DNA of 64,000 bases from Sipunculus nudus (GCA_026874595.1 CM049322.1:36515840-36579839); one strand, 5' to 3'. Shown: positions 35,574 to 47,566, counted from the stretch's first letter. The notes: generated by a model from the letters alone, not told the origin. Translations and numbers: made by a program.

Positions 35574-38527
35574 CAGCGACGATGGTACTACAGACCTTAA
35601 AGGTGCAAAACTGCTCACTGATCTCCGCTTGCTGCCAGCTCTGAGCTGCGCTGTTGTTAAAATGATAAGAACCATTCTTCTGGGAATATCAGTGTCCAGG
35701 AAATATTGGTCTCAGGAATATCTGTCTGAAGAATATTGCTTATAAGACTCATGTTATCATTTCAAGAGCAAAGCCATAATCTTGCCTTTTCTTACCAATC
35801 ACATAATTTACAGATCATAGAACAATGGAAAGCTTTATTGATATTAATAAAAATGTTTAAACAAAAAAGTATGAGGATACAATTGAGCCTCCATACAATA
35901 CTTTTGAACATATTCAATAAATCTTTTTTTATAATTGTCATTAACAAAATGTATGGAGAAAACAAATTTTATTATCTGAAAACCAATTTCTCTGACAGAA
36001 CCAAACTGTCCCCACACATAATTCATAATATTTAAGCCATCTAGATAAAAATTAAATATATTCTTTGTTATAAAAGTATATAATATTATTTTTCTTTTGC
36101 AGATCAAAATAATACAAATAAGAATATATTCATAACACACTAATATAAACATTTACCTTAGCAATAGCATACATTTATTATCCAAAGTCAAATTATGAAT
36201 TCCATGCAATACCCATGTAAGGGAGAAAAAAAAATAACCTAGACATCTTCTTCCCCTGCCTGGAGTTATACATGATTTTTATTTTTTTTTTGTATTACTA
36301 CTAAATAATTAAATGATTAGTTCCTGACACATTCACACCAATAAAAATTTTCCATAAATAGATAAATAATGCCACCACTGAAAATGAACAAACAGTTAAA
36401 AAAGTGGATCTATAGTGAGTTTACTTTTTATCATTCATACAAAAAACTTTTCACAAAAGCTAATCAAAACCAACTGGAGAAGATTTACTACCATATTTTT
36501 ACCTTAATTAAGATAAAATTACATAGTATGTCTGTGAACACAATAATTTATGAAGTGAATGTGTGAGAACTAGAGAACTTATATGTACAAATGCAGCTTT
36601 TACAAAGGTTCACTTGTATCATTTGTGCAAAAGCAGATTTTACAAGGGTTTACTGATATTAAAAATTATTTGCCTGCAAGGATATGGCAGGGATGTCTGA
36701 CTGCTAGACTTGTGGTAGTCTCAAACCATTTCAGAGCTGAGGGTTGACACTTATTATATATTATTATTAATGGCTTAATAGTAAATATACATAATCCTAG
36801 ACCAGCATGCATACACCTTTTGCCTTTTCCAGTAGTGGATGTAGGCAGTGTACAGTTATAATGGCTGAATACAAGAATCACCCTTCACAGTCCCATGCTA
36901 TCCTATCTGTAATCAAATGAAAAACGAGCTGCAGTACTGCGGCATGCCTGTAATGTTACTGCGATTTTATCTTTTTCAATAGTTATAAACATTACAGAAT
37001 GTACATGATTATATAGAAAGGAAACATAAAAAGAAAAAGGTATATATGAATAAATAACCTACAGCAGCCATGGCGTTGACAGATTATGTGATACTGAGGA
37101 CAACATGTATCGTCCAAATATAATTATATTCCAGCTGTTCAAGGTCTTTGGCAAAATAAGGGTCTATAATATATGATTAATTGTGCTAGACCTATTGATG
37201 ATATGGATATTACTGCTATAATCCAGAATCAATTTCATCAGAATTGGTTTTACAAGGACTTTCTTTGAAACAACTAGTTAAATCATATTTATTACTTAGT
37301 CTACAGAACCTTGTACACTGACAAATTGTTCTTTTAGGGTTATTTTATCATATGATTCATCTATCAAATGGTTTCACAAATTAGTTCTTAAGTTTCCTTG
37401 AGATTTAGATTTTTTCCCCCAAATAACAAGAACTGAATATACTGAAAGAAATACATAAAATTCCAAGAAATCTCAACAGACATTCCAACAAATTTTATAA
37501 TTCTGCATTAACCAGTACTGCAATTATAACCTTTGATTTCATTAGACCATTTTAAACTACAATTTCCTCTCTCTTCTGTTTAACAGTAACAAATTAAATT
37601 TTTTTATCAATATTTCACAAAATTTTAAGTTTTTTTATAAAGTTTACAGTTAGAAATGTTCTACTTTCTTTTCATTTAGTTTCTCTATGCATTATGTTGA
37701 TCTTGTATGGAAAATATGAACTTTTACAATGAATTAATTTGATTGAATATGCACTTAATATTACTTATTAGTGTTCTGTTGTTATACTTCATGCCCTATT
37801 TCCCCCCTCCACTAAGACATTTTAGGTTTGTACAGCATCATCACTGAATGTACGTAAAAGAACTGTATGTAAATGAACCGTATGTAAAAGAAAACATTTG
37901 TACAGCATACGTTGGATAAAATATATAAAAAGATTTAAATTATTTCACCTTTTTTTAAATGATAGGCATATCACCGATAATAAACCAGTGAATATTACCA
38001 AATTACAAAAACGACTGAAGATACAGCTGTGGATCTAACAAAAGCGCAAAAACAAGTTAACAAAACACAAAAATTGACAAATGATGAATAAGAACCTCCT
38101 TATGTTCGATAATATGAGAACAGCCAAGTTTAAAAAGAATTGCTTCATATCAGAAGCCCATTATACCGTATGTGGCCAGCCTTCCATCAGTGATTCTAAT
38201 CAACGAAGGGAAAGAAAGGCGAAGACAAGCGCAGTTTGTCAACGCGTGACACTAAAGGCTACTGCAGGTGATACCCGCAAGACATAAACTGCCCATCCAT
38301 CAATCATCAAAAAGTGTCCCGCCCACAAATGGGAAGTCACATGACAAGATACTTTTCAGTCACACCAATGCAATCAGAGTAAAAGGCTGCTGTGTTTTAT
38401 CTGGATTACATAATATGTCAGTCATATGTTTTATACTTGTGTATATATAAATTTTCTGCAAGCGATTTCCAATATTTCAGGGTCTCATGTGATTGGCCAT
38501 ATTTGTTTTACATATATTTGTTGCATG
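35574..38527. other. Very AT-rich unique DNA
   Basis: Open frames here are AT-driven and short. A minor 19-bp triplication (GTACGTAAAAGAACT-like) lies at 37848-37893. Confidence 0.4.
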
Positions 38528-38830
38528 TAAGGCCAAAAAAAAATAAAAGGTATGGTTCTCTGGCACCGCCCGCATCAATCTGTACCCCCCGCATCAAAGA
38601 TTTTGATTTTGATTTTCATCTTTCAAGAAGGTGAAATAATACAATTTTGATAATATTGCCTTTGTTATGTAGTACTTTCACCTGTTTAGCAAAATAATCT
38701 GTTATTTTCATGCTTTTTTCTGATCATATGAAATTTTTATTGAAACATACAAAAAGGTAAAAAATAACATATCTCCTGCAGACTGTGATTTCTCAAAAAA
38801 AAAGTGCCTGAGAACCATACTTTTTTTTAC
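38528..38830 (-). mobile_element. MITE family M1, inverted copy
   Basis: The copy is in reverse orientation to the other two. It starts GGCCAAAAAAAAATAAAAGG, continues TATGGTTCTCTGGCACCGCC, and ends AGTGCCTGAGAACCATACTTT. Internal blocks TTTCAAGAAGGTGAAATAAT and CTGTTATTTTCATGC match the complement of 11566-11909. Both ends are present. Confidence 0.85.
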
Positions 38831-38989
38831 CTGATGGATATTCAGCAGTTACAACAGTGACCTGAAGGTGACGTTGTGTACAAAATGAGCATAATTGTTT
38901 TAATTTGAAAATGTATGTGTTTCTGCTATGAATGATAAGAGATCCCACAATCTAATTCATGGCTTGATTGACTGTGAATGGACACCAGC

Positions 38990-39600
38990 ACTGCGGTCTT
39001 AATGGGCACTGGTACAAAGTGCAGTGTGGATGGGTATTGATACAAACTGCAGTGTGGATAGGAACTGGCATACACTGCAGTGTGGATGGGTACCGGCACA
39101 CACTGCAGTGTGGATGGGTACTGGCACACAATGCAGTGTGAATGGGTACTGGTACATACTGCAGTGTGAATAGGTACTGGTACACACTGCAGTGTCAATG
39201 GGTACTGGCACACAATGCATTGTTAATGGGTGCTAGCACACTCTCCAGTGTCGATGGTACTTGCACATGCTGCAACATGAAGAAGTGTGTTCTACAAATG
39301 GGTACTGGAAAATATTGCAGTGTGGACGAGTACTGATTTACACTGCATGGTAATTGGGTACTACTGGTACACAATGCAGCATGCACGGGTAATGGCACAC
39401 ACTGCTGTGTGCATGGGTAGTGACACACTGTCCAGTGTGGATGGTACAGACATACAATGCAAGTAAAGATGGTACTGACACACACTGCAGTGCAGATTTT
39501 ACAAGCACATACTGCAACATAAAGAATTGTGTTAGAGCAAATGGGTACTAGAACACACTGCAATATGAAGAGTGTGAGTAACACAGAGGTGAATCTGTAC
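38990..39600. repeat. Minisatellite block A, 28-bp period
   Basis: About 20 copies of GGGTACTGG(C/T)ACACACTGCA plus GTGTG(A/G)AT occur, with growing divergence beyond 39240. The core ACTGCAGT is palindromic. The consensus lacks stop codons on the minus strand in all three frames, producing several spurious overlapping open frames. Confidence 0.95.
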
Positions 39601-39651
39601 CCCTCATGTAATGCAGTTTTAAGATTACCTGCATTGTTGTGTGAATGTAAG

Positions 39652-40603
39652 CTAGCAATGGTATTTAAGTGAGTACTAGATCTACTAGCAGTGGTCTTTA
39701 AGTGGGTACTAGATCTACTAGCAGTGGTATTTAAGTGGTACCAGATCTACTAGCAATGGTATTTAAGTGGGTACTAGATCTACTAGCAGTGGTCTTTAAG
39801 TGGGTACTAGATCTACTAGCAGTGGTCTTTAAGTGGGTACTAGATCTACTAGCAATGGTATTTAAGTGGGTACTAGATCTACTAGCAATGGTATTTAAGT
39901 GGGTACTAGATCTACTAGCAATGGTATTTAAGTGGGTACTAGATCTACTAGCAGTGGTCTTTAAGTGGGTACTAGATCTACTAGCAGTGGTATTTAAGTT
40001 GGTACTAGATCTACTAGCAGTGGTATTTAAGTTGGTACTAGATCTGCTAGCAGTGGTATTTAAGTTGGTACTAGATCTACTAGCAGTGGTATTTAAGTTG
40101 GTACTAGATCTACTAGCAGTGGTATTTAAGTTGGTACTAGATCTACTAGCAATGGTATTTAAGTGGGTACTAGATCTACTAGCAATGGTATTTAAGTGGT
40201 ACCAGATCTACTAGCAATGGTATTTAAGTGGGTACTAGATCTACTAGCAGTGGTCTTTAAGTGGGTACTAGATCTACTAGCAGTGGTATTAAAGTGGTTC
40301 TAGATCTACTAGCAGTGGTATTTAAGTGGGTACTAGATCTACTAGCAGTGGTATTTAAGTGGGTACTAGATCTACTAGCAATGGTATTTAAGTGGGTACT
40401 AGATCTACTAGCAGTGGTATTAAAGTGGTTCTAGATCTACTAGCAGTGGTATTTAAGTGGGTACTAGATCTACTAGCAGTGGTCTTTAAGTGGGTACTAG
40501 ATCTACTAGCAATGGTATTTAAGTGGGTACTAGATCTACTAGCAGTGGTCTTTAAGTGGGTACTAGATCTACTAGCAATGGTATTTAAGTGGGTACTAGA
40601 TTT
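39652..40603. repeat. Minisatellite block B, 33-bp period, about 29 copies
   Basis: The unit is GGGTACTAGATCTACTAGCA plus (G/A)TGGT(A/C)TTTAAGT. Variant positions (CAGTGG/CAATGG, TATTT/TCTTT, TGGG/TTGG) occur in runs, showing recent multi-unit amplification. A few 30-bp units (AGTGGTACCAGATC, AAAGTGGTTCTAGATC) lack 3 bp. Because 33 is divisible by three, an 11-residue motif (VFKWVLDLLAM) is open for 159 codons on the plus strand; the frame is a by-product unless expression is shown. Confidence 0.97.
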
Positions 40604-41346
40604 ATACAATGTGAATGGTGATGTGTATTGGTACTACGACTGCATTGTGAATGTGGGTTTAAGAACTGCAATGTGAATACATTTTACTGCAGTGGGGACG
40701 GGTACCAGCACTGCAGTGTGGAATGGTACTAGCACTACAGTGTGAATGGGTACAAGCACTTCAGTGTAAGTAGGTACTAGTGCTGCAGTGAAAGTGGGTA
40801 CTACCACTGCAGTGTAAGTAGGTAATATCATTATAATGTGAGTGGGTATAAGCAGTACAGTATGTATGGATGGGTTCTAGCACTATACTATGAGTAGGTA
40901 CTACCACTGCAGTGCATGTGGGTCACAGCCCTGCATTGTGAATGGGTACGTCTAGAACTGGAGTGGGATAGGTACTAAGACCACTGCAGTATGCATGGGT
41001 ACTACCACTGCATTGTGAATGGGTACTAGCACTGCAGTATGAATGGGTATTAACACTGCATTATGGATGGGTACTAACACTGTAGTGTGAATGGGTACTA
41101 CCACTGCTTTGTGAATTGATACCAGTTCTACAGTGTGAATTGGTACGAACACTGTAGTGTGAATGGGTCCTTCCACTACACCTTGAATGGGTACTACCAC
41201 TGCAGTGTAAGTAGGTAATATCATTATAATGTGAGTGGGTATAAGCAGTACAGTGTGAATGGATGGGTTCTATCACTATACTATGAGTAGGTACTACCAC
41301 TGCAGTACATGTGGGTCACAGCCCTGCATTGTGAATGGGTACGTAC
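40604..41346. repeat. Minisatellite block C, 24-bp period, left part
   Basis: GGGTACTAGCACTGCAGTGT plus GAAT units are repeated with variation. A longer segment at about 40801-40960 is duplicated at about 41194-41346 (offset 393 bp). Shared GGGTACT and CAGTG cores link this block to A and B. Confidence 0.93.
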
Positions 41347-42219
41347 ACAGGCACTCGTTTCCAGCACTAAAATGGCTTAGAAACCGTAAGCTCGTTGAGT
41401 ATGCGCGATATACCAGTTAGAAAAGAACAAGGTAATGAACTCCACCGCTACGCGGGCAAGACAACTTTTTTTCACAAGTCCGAATTCCGGAGAATTATCC
41501 GCTTCACAAGCATGATCGCGCGCCTTTTTGTTGAAAACTAATTTATACACAAGATTAAACTTTCAAAAATAAATGTTCTCTACACTAACCGCGAATGCCA
41601 GCACGTTTATTCCAGCTCTGACACGGTCATTTGTCATGTATACATTTACTAGTTGCGGAAGTTGACGTCATCCCGGGCTTAATGTATGTTATGGTTATAG
41701 AACAGACGTTAATGTATACAAAACAAGTGACATAATGGTCCTGGTTGTGTTTGCATGCCATGCCCACTGATTTTCAACTTCATTGACCATTTGACAGCTG
41801 TTTGAATAGTGCGCCCAAAAGAGATGTAGAAAACGACTGGTACCATGCAGCCAATCACAGCGGCCAGTTCAGGGGGAAATCCATTCAGCCCGGGGTGACG
41901 TCAGCTTCCGCAACTAGTAAATGTATACATGACAAAATACCGTGTCAAAGCTGGAATAAACGTACTGGATTTCGCAGTTAATGTGAAGAACTTTTATTTT
42001 TGGAAGTTTAATCTTGTGTATAAATTAGTTTTCAACAAAAAGGCTTGCGATCATGCTTGTGAAGCGGATAATTCTCCGGAATTCGGACTAGTGAAAAAAA
42101 GTTGTCTTGCCCGCGTAGCGGTGGAGTTCATTACCTTGTTCTTTTCTAACTGGTATATCGCGCATACTCAACGTGCTTTCGGTTTCTAAGCCATTTTAGT
42201 GCTGGAAACGAATGCCTGT
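41347..42219. mobile_element. Mutator-like foldback element, non-autonomous
   Basis: Two 338-bp inverted arms, 41347-41684 and 41882-42219, are about 94% identical by eye with no length difference. They flank a 197-bp unique centre. The termini are ACAGGCA(C/T)TCGTTTCC. The element is bordered by an exact 10-bp direct repeat, GGGTACGTAC, at 41337-41346 and 42220-42229. Long inverted repeats plus a 9-11 bp target duplication fit Mutator/MULE-type or foldback elements; no transposase is encoded. Each arm holds a full TGACGTCA (CRE) site, at 41663-41670 and 41896-41903. An unoccupied paralogous target sits at about 40940-40960. Confidence 0.9.
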
Positions 42220-42542
42220 GGGTACGTACTAGAACTGGAGTGGGATAGGTACTTAGACCACTGCAGTATGGATGGCTACTAGCACTGCATTGTGAATGGG
42301 TACTAGCACTGCAGTGTGGATTGGTATGAAAACTGCAGTGTGAATGGATACTGGCACTGGTGTGTGGATGTTTTGATACTTGCACTGTAGTGTGCACGAT
42401 AGTTTGAATTGGTAATGGAACTAATGAGTGAATGGGTACTAGAACTGGAATGTGAATTGGTACTACCACTGTACTGTGAATCTGATCTCTAGCACTACCG
42501 TGTGAATTGGTACTAACACTGCAGTCTGCACTATCCCAGTGC
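42220..42542. repeat. Minisatellite block C, right part
   Basis: This continues the 24-bp array after the inserted element (ACTAGCACTGCAGTGTGGAT and variants) and becomes degenerate toward 42540. The minus-strand 166-codon open frame reading from here into the element arm is a repeat artefact. Confidence 0.9.
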
Positions 42543-45503
42543 CTTAGCTCCAGGATGGAAATTGATCTGAGTATTGCAGTGTCTACATTCTCTTGTAGCC
42601 ACATCTTTAATGCAGAAAAAAAAAAGATACAACATGACAAAAACATGCATTTGACAATATTTTTTCCTTAAGAGTTTCTATACATAATCTTTTTCATAAG
42701 ACAAAGGGATTCCTTTTTTAAATAATCATAGCCTGTCCAGGCACCAAAAATATGTGTATATCTTACACTTATTAAGTTTATGTATTATTTTTTTGGTTTA
42801 TGTATTATCTATATATAAACCACTTCCTGTAAGTTGATTGGCCACACTAGGTAATGAGCATGCCGCTTCTTCTCCATGTCATAATTAGATTTCCAGTCCT
42901 ACCAGAAGTTCTTGAAAGTTGATGCTAACACCTTATTAGATGAAATCGAGCACAGATGGTGAATGGGTTTGCTAAGTATATTATAGCATATATGATACAT
43001 TGTCTTCAGAAATTTGTGTCATTATGTTACATTAGTGTCCAAGTAAATAACAGTGTTTTCCATGGCAATATTTATTTTTTTCGTCTAGATTGCCCGCTGA
43101 ATCTATCTGAAAGAACAACAAGTGTAACAATATGAGCTTCTCTACTGCCTATGCAAATGACAAGCTGACTTTTTTAAAGTCATTACTTTAAAAGTATTCA
43201 GAACAATTAATTCATCCCTTATCTTTCTGGGTTTTTTTTTAAAGCCATCTTGTAGAAAACTACGGTAGCCAATTTGAAGCTACTGACGTGCTAGGGAAAA
43301 AAATTGTTATATACCATATGCTTTATATCACTTACAATATGCTTTTTCCAACAGTATGTCAAGACAAAAAAGAAAGCATTACTCTAAAGAAGAGTTCACA
43401 TAAACAAGACCTCTTTTTGTTTTTATGCCTGCCAACCTTATTTTTATTTTAAACTACCAATTAAAACTATACAATTTGTTGCTTCTTGGAACAAGACACT
43501 TGGTGACACAATTTGTGGGGGTGACAAAAACAGTTCTGTTTGCAAACTTTATTTAAGCTAATTTCTGAAAACTAGTGGTAAAATGGTTTCAGTTTGTGTG
43601 CATGTCAACTGTTCATAATCCTAAAACAATGTCATTGTTTCTTTAGGCACAAGTATGTAAGAACTAAATATAACATTAAGAATTCTCATTCTGAGGAGAA
43701 GATTGCTTCTGCACTTCAGTTTTCTCTGAAAGAAATGGTCAAAAACTGCATTTTGCCACTATATTGCTCAAGAGCTGCACTACTTAACACTAAAGATGTA
43801 AAAACTCCCAAATGGAATAGCTGCTATTTTGAGGGTTTATTCTGGTCTGGAAATGTGCTTTTAGAAGGTGAAACAAATAGAAAGGTGAACACTAGATAGG
43901 TCAATGCCATATTTAAAACTTTCTGCCACATTCTTCATACAATCATTTGAAATTATTCTGATATATTTTGCTCTACTGATATTTTAATTCTGAAGGCAAA
44001 ATTAAAATAAAAAAAAATAATAAAAATTTACTCAGGAAATGATAAGAGTATTCAATTTATGCAAGCAAGACAAAGTGTTAAAGTCAGCTGAGACTGACAT
44101 TGTTGGTAATATCAGACTATAAACCCCCACTTTTACCTTTATTTTTATATTTCTTTCAAAATTTCAACTTGTATGTTTAAATTTCCATGAATACTGAGGC
44201 CCAGAATTTGTTGAGAGATTTTAATTTCTTTTCAACCTTGTAGTTGCTGTCTAACTGAAGGTGGTGCTATATCCATAATAAAACATAGAAAAAGTTCCTG
44301 TCATTTCAATATATACCATACAGCCTTCAACTGACCTTCTGTCAGCATCGAGATGAGTCTTACTCTCAGACAATATCTCGTTCTTAGACATTTATAATCC
44401 TATTAAAAGTATTTCAGCAATCAATGACGGCCAATTTTTCATCTTAAAAACAGTGAAAATGAGCTGCTTGACAAGCTGGTTTACCTGTAAGGAAACAGAA
44501 AATGCCTTTGACCTTCTAGAAGATCATTCACTTTTTTATGTTTCACAAAAATATAGTGGAGAGGAGTTTATTGTTTGATGTCTTACTGCACCAATTCTGA
44601 ACTGAAGCGGTTCATTTTAACCTTCAAACTTATAAATTATACAGCACAAACTGCCAAAACAACCAGACTTAAAGGGTCTACAGATATAAAAGAAAAATGA
44701 AAAGTAACAGAAAAGAAATACCATCAAGACAGTACTGACAGGAACTGCATGTGGTATAATATTTAAAAACATTGAAAATACAATATTAAAATGTCAATGA
44801 ATATAAAATAACCCAAGTGAAAATATCCCAACAGCTCTTACAGTGACCTTGGTAAAAATGACATGTTCCCTGCAGGGAAAAGTTAATTTTCTGAAAGTTA
44901 CTCCTTGATTTGTGAATATATAAAGAAGTTTGCTTAATACTTTTTTAAGCATGTCCCCATATGACCTGAAAATAAATTAATAGAAATGACCACTCTCATT
45001 AAAATATGCAACCAAAATAATTAAATGAAAGGGCTTCTATGTCAGGGTAAATATAACACCAAGTATAACAATATTAAATATTATTAATTGTTATTTAATG
45101 CAGATGACATTCCAGGAAATAATTATACAAACAGTGTAATTAGATGTTTAAAAGTCCTCCATGTGCTCAGCTGATTTGACCTTATGATAAAAATTTGACT
45201 TAAAAAATTATTATCATTATATTATTTGAAAAACATTTCCAAATTTCTGCAAATTATAAACTGCTAACTGTGGCTTTGATTTTATTCCTGACATTTTTAA
45301 ATCACTCTCAAATTTCAGGTTTATCTTAAATGCCTTGTCTTAATTACATACGTATAAGTTATATTTAAGGATAACAAACCCCATATTCACAAAACAGCAC
45401 TCAGTAATGTGACAACAATTTCATATTTGATATGTTAATTAAGTCAGAGAATATAAAATAACATTACATTATCTAGACATTTCTTGGCACTGCTGGTGCC
45501 ATA
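42543..45503. other. Unique DNA; possible regulatory patch at 42815-42960
   Basis: No gene is recognised. The 42815-42960 segment (CCACTTCCTGTAAG, CATAATTAGATT) is motif-rich and non-repetitive. The remainder is AT-rich. Confidence 0.3.
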
Positions 45504-46676
45504 GTATCGCCAGACAAATGAGGTTTTGTGGTATTTTGTTGATATAATGTGATGTATTTGTATTTTAGCAATGAATGTGAGAAACATTTGTACAAAATAT
45601 AGGAATATTTTGGATTGGGAAGGACAATTGATCAAAGGGTTTTTGACTTATAATGTTCACAGTGCTGTCAAGTGGCCCTTTTTAAGATATTCATGATTTT
45701 ATGTTTTTCACCAAATATGGGAATATTCAAGGTCAAGGTCACTCTCATAGTCACGGTCATGACCCCAAATCAATAAACTGCATTCCAAAATATCCAACAT
45801 TTGAAAAAAAAAGTTAAATTTAAAAAAAATAATTTAAATTAAATTAAATTTTAAAATTAAATTTAAAATTAAATATACCTCATTCCATAAACCATATCTA
45901 TATACATGCATAACATGAAAGAAATCTGTCCATTACTGTTTGACTTATAATGCTCACAGTATATACTGTCAAGTGGCAATGATGGGGTATTCAAAGGCGC
46001 AAAAAACAAAAAGAAAAGGACAACAGGTGGTGCCACCTATCTTCTGCAAAAGACAAAACTATCCAAGATCTTCCGTCAACTTGATTTTTGGACCAATCCA
46101 TGCATCCCTTTTTAAGATATTCATGATTTTATGTGATTTTCACCATATATGGTAATAATAAGCCACTCTCAAAGGAAAGGTCATGACCCCAATTTTAATA
46201 TACATCATCCCATAACCCATACCTATGTACATGCATAATATTAAAGAAATCTGTCAATCAGTTTTTGACTTGTGATGCTAAAAGTACTGTCAAGTGGCAA
46301 TGATGGGGGTATTAAACGGCACAAAAACAAGAAAAGGATACTAGGTGGCACCACCAGTTTCCGGTACATGACATCACTATCCAAGATCTTTGTCCAACTT
46401 GATTTTTGGATAAATCCATGAAAGATTTCTTGAGATATTTAAGAATTTGTGTGATTTTCCCCAAAAATGGATCTATTCAAGGTCAAGGTCACTCTCCTAG
46501 TTGAGGTCATGACCCCATTTTAAATAGGCTTCGTCCTCTCACCTATATCTATAAATGTGTCAAGTTTGAAAAAGATCCTTGAAATATTTTTTGAGTTATT
46601 GTGTCCAAAAGAAATCCTGCGGCGGCGGCGCAACCGTGCCTAAACCATAGTATCTCCAGACTATGTCTGGCGATAC
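45504..46676. mobile_element. Tandem-core element with 13-bp inverted ends
   Basis: GTATCGCCAGACA (45504-45516) and TGTCTGGCGATAC (46664-46676) are perfect inverted repeats. The right end also contains TATCTCCAGAC just inside, making a terminal near-palindrome. The body is about three copies of a ~310-bp unit with GACTTATAATGCTCACAGT, ACTGTCAAGTGGCAATGATG, CCAAGATCTT, GATATTCATGATTTTATGTG and CAAGGTCAAGGTCACTCTC. A GGCGGCGGCG run precedes the right end. Two GGTGG-NN-CCACC palindromes (46026-46037, 46344-46355) are shared with the 24-25 kb element. No coding sequence is seen. Confidence 0.7.
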
Positions 46677-47520
46677 AATTACATAGATATTAAATATTAC
46701 ATTGCTCCGCAGCAAAAGAGCGAAGCGTTTATAATGACTTAATTGTTCAGCTAAGGGTACAGTACTTAAATACTTTATAATATGTATGATTACTGTAAAG
46801 TTCTCAACAGAATATGCGGCCTCATTAGAATAAGCACCCCTTTTTGCTCAGAATGTTAAGTCATTGATGGAAACAAACTACATCCACTAACTCCCTCACA
46901 GAATACACAGTTTACGCACCCAAATTTTGCTCAAACCTGCACCTAACTCCTACCTTATATGATAGAATTCTTCCAAAGTACTTAGAATTACATGTATTCA
47001 CATACAACAAACAATAAATGCTCTTATTTTTTTATTCATTTTACGAAACATGCAACATGCTGATGAATGATAAAATGGCCAGGGATGTGCTTATGATGGT
47101 TCAGGGTGGTGTGACCAACAGAGTTTCCTGCCGCCCGGCACATTACTGGAATGCATCAATGCCCGCCCTGCAGTATTTTTAAGCCATGAAAAAAAATACA
47201 TGCGTGTACATATATATCTTGCTGTGTTTTACCTGTATTACTATTCATGACCCCTATTGGACATATCTGAAGTGTTGCATGTGTACCAAGCTAGAAGACA
47301 TCCAGTGTGGCCTGAATGAACATTATTCTTATAAAATATGCATATTCTATTGTAATTTTTATGGTGGCTGTTCAGTCAATTATGGGTCATGGTGATTTTT
47401 GCAGTGTTTTCCTAAATTTACCTCTTTCAGGGCCAAATATCTTTCCTCCAGTGGATTTGAAATGTGAAACATTTCCCAAAACCTATAGATCTGCCCTCTG
47501 TTTGAGCTATCAGTTCATAG
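46677..47520. other. Unique DNA
   Basis: No feature could be supported in this interval. Confidence 0.4.
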
Positions 47521-47524
47521 AAAT

Positions 47525-47566
47525 TAGGCTGCAGTGACCTGCTTTAAGTTTTTCAAGGAGATCCCA
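47525..47566. repeat. Fragment of the tail found at 9258-9292
   Basis: GGCTGCAGTGACCTGCTTTA followed by ..TTCAAGGAGATC parallels GGTTGCAGTGACCTAATTTC ..TGCAAGGAGATC in the 8.3-9.4 kb element. Confidence 0.5.

Noticed and set aside
39195-39584. 129-codon minus-strand frame with Cys/His-rich repeats
   Set aside because: It is the 28-bp minisatellite; all three minus frames are stop-poor, so the Cys/His pattern is not a zinc-finger protein.
39652-40603. CRISPR-like array of about 33-bp repeats
   Set aside because: Units are directly adjacent with no unique spacers, in a eukaryotic context. It is a minisatellite.
42146-42646. 166-codon minus-strand open frame, the longest in the window
   Set aside because: It runs from the 24-bp minisatellite into the foldback arm; openness follows from the repeat period being a multiple of three.
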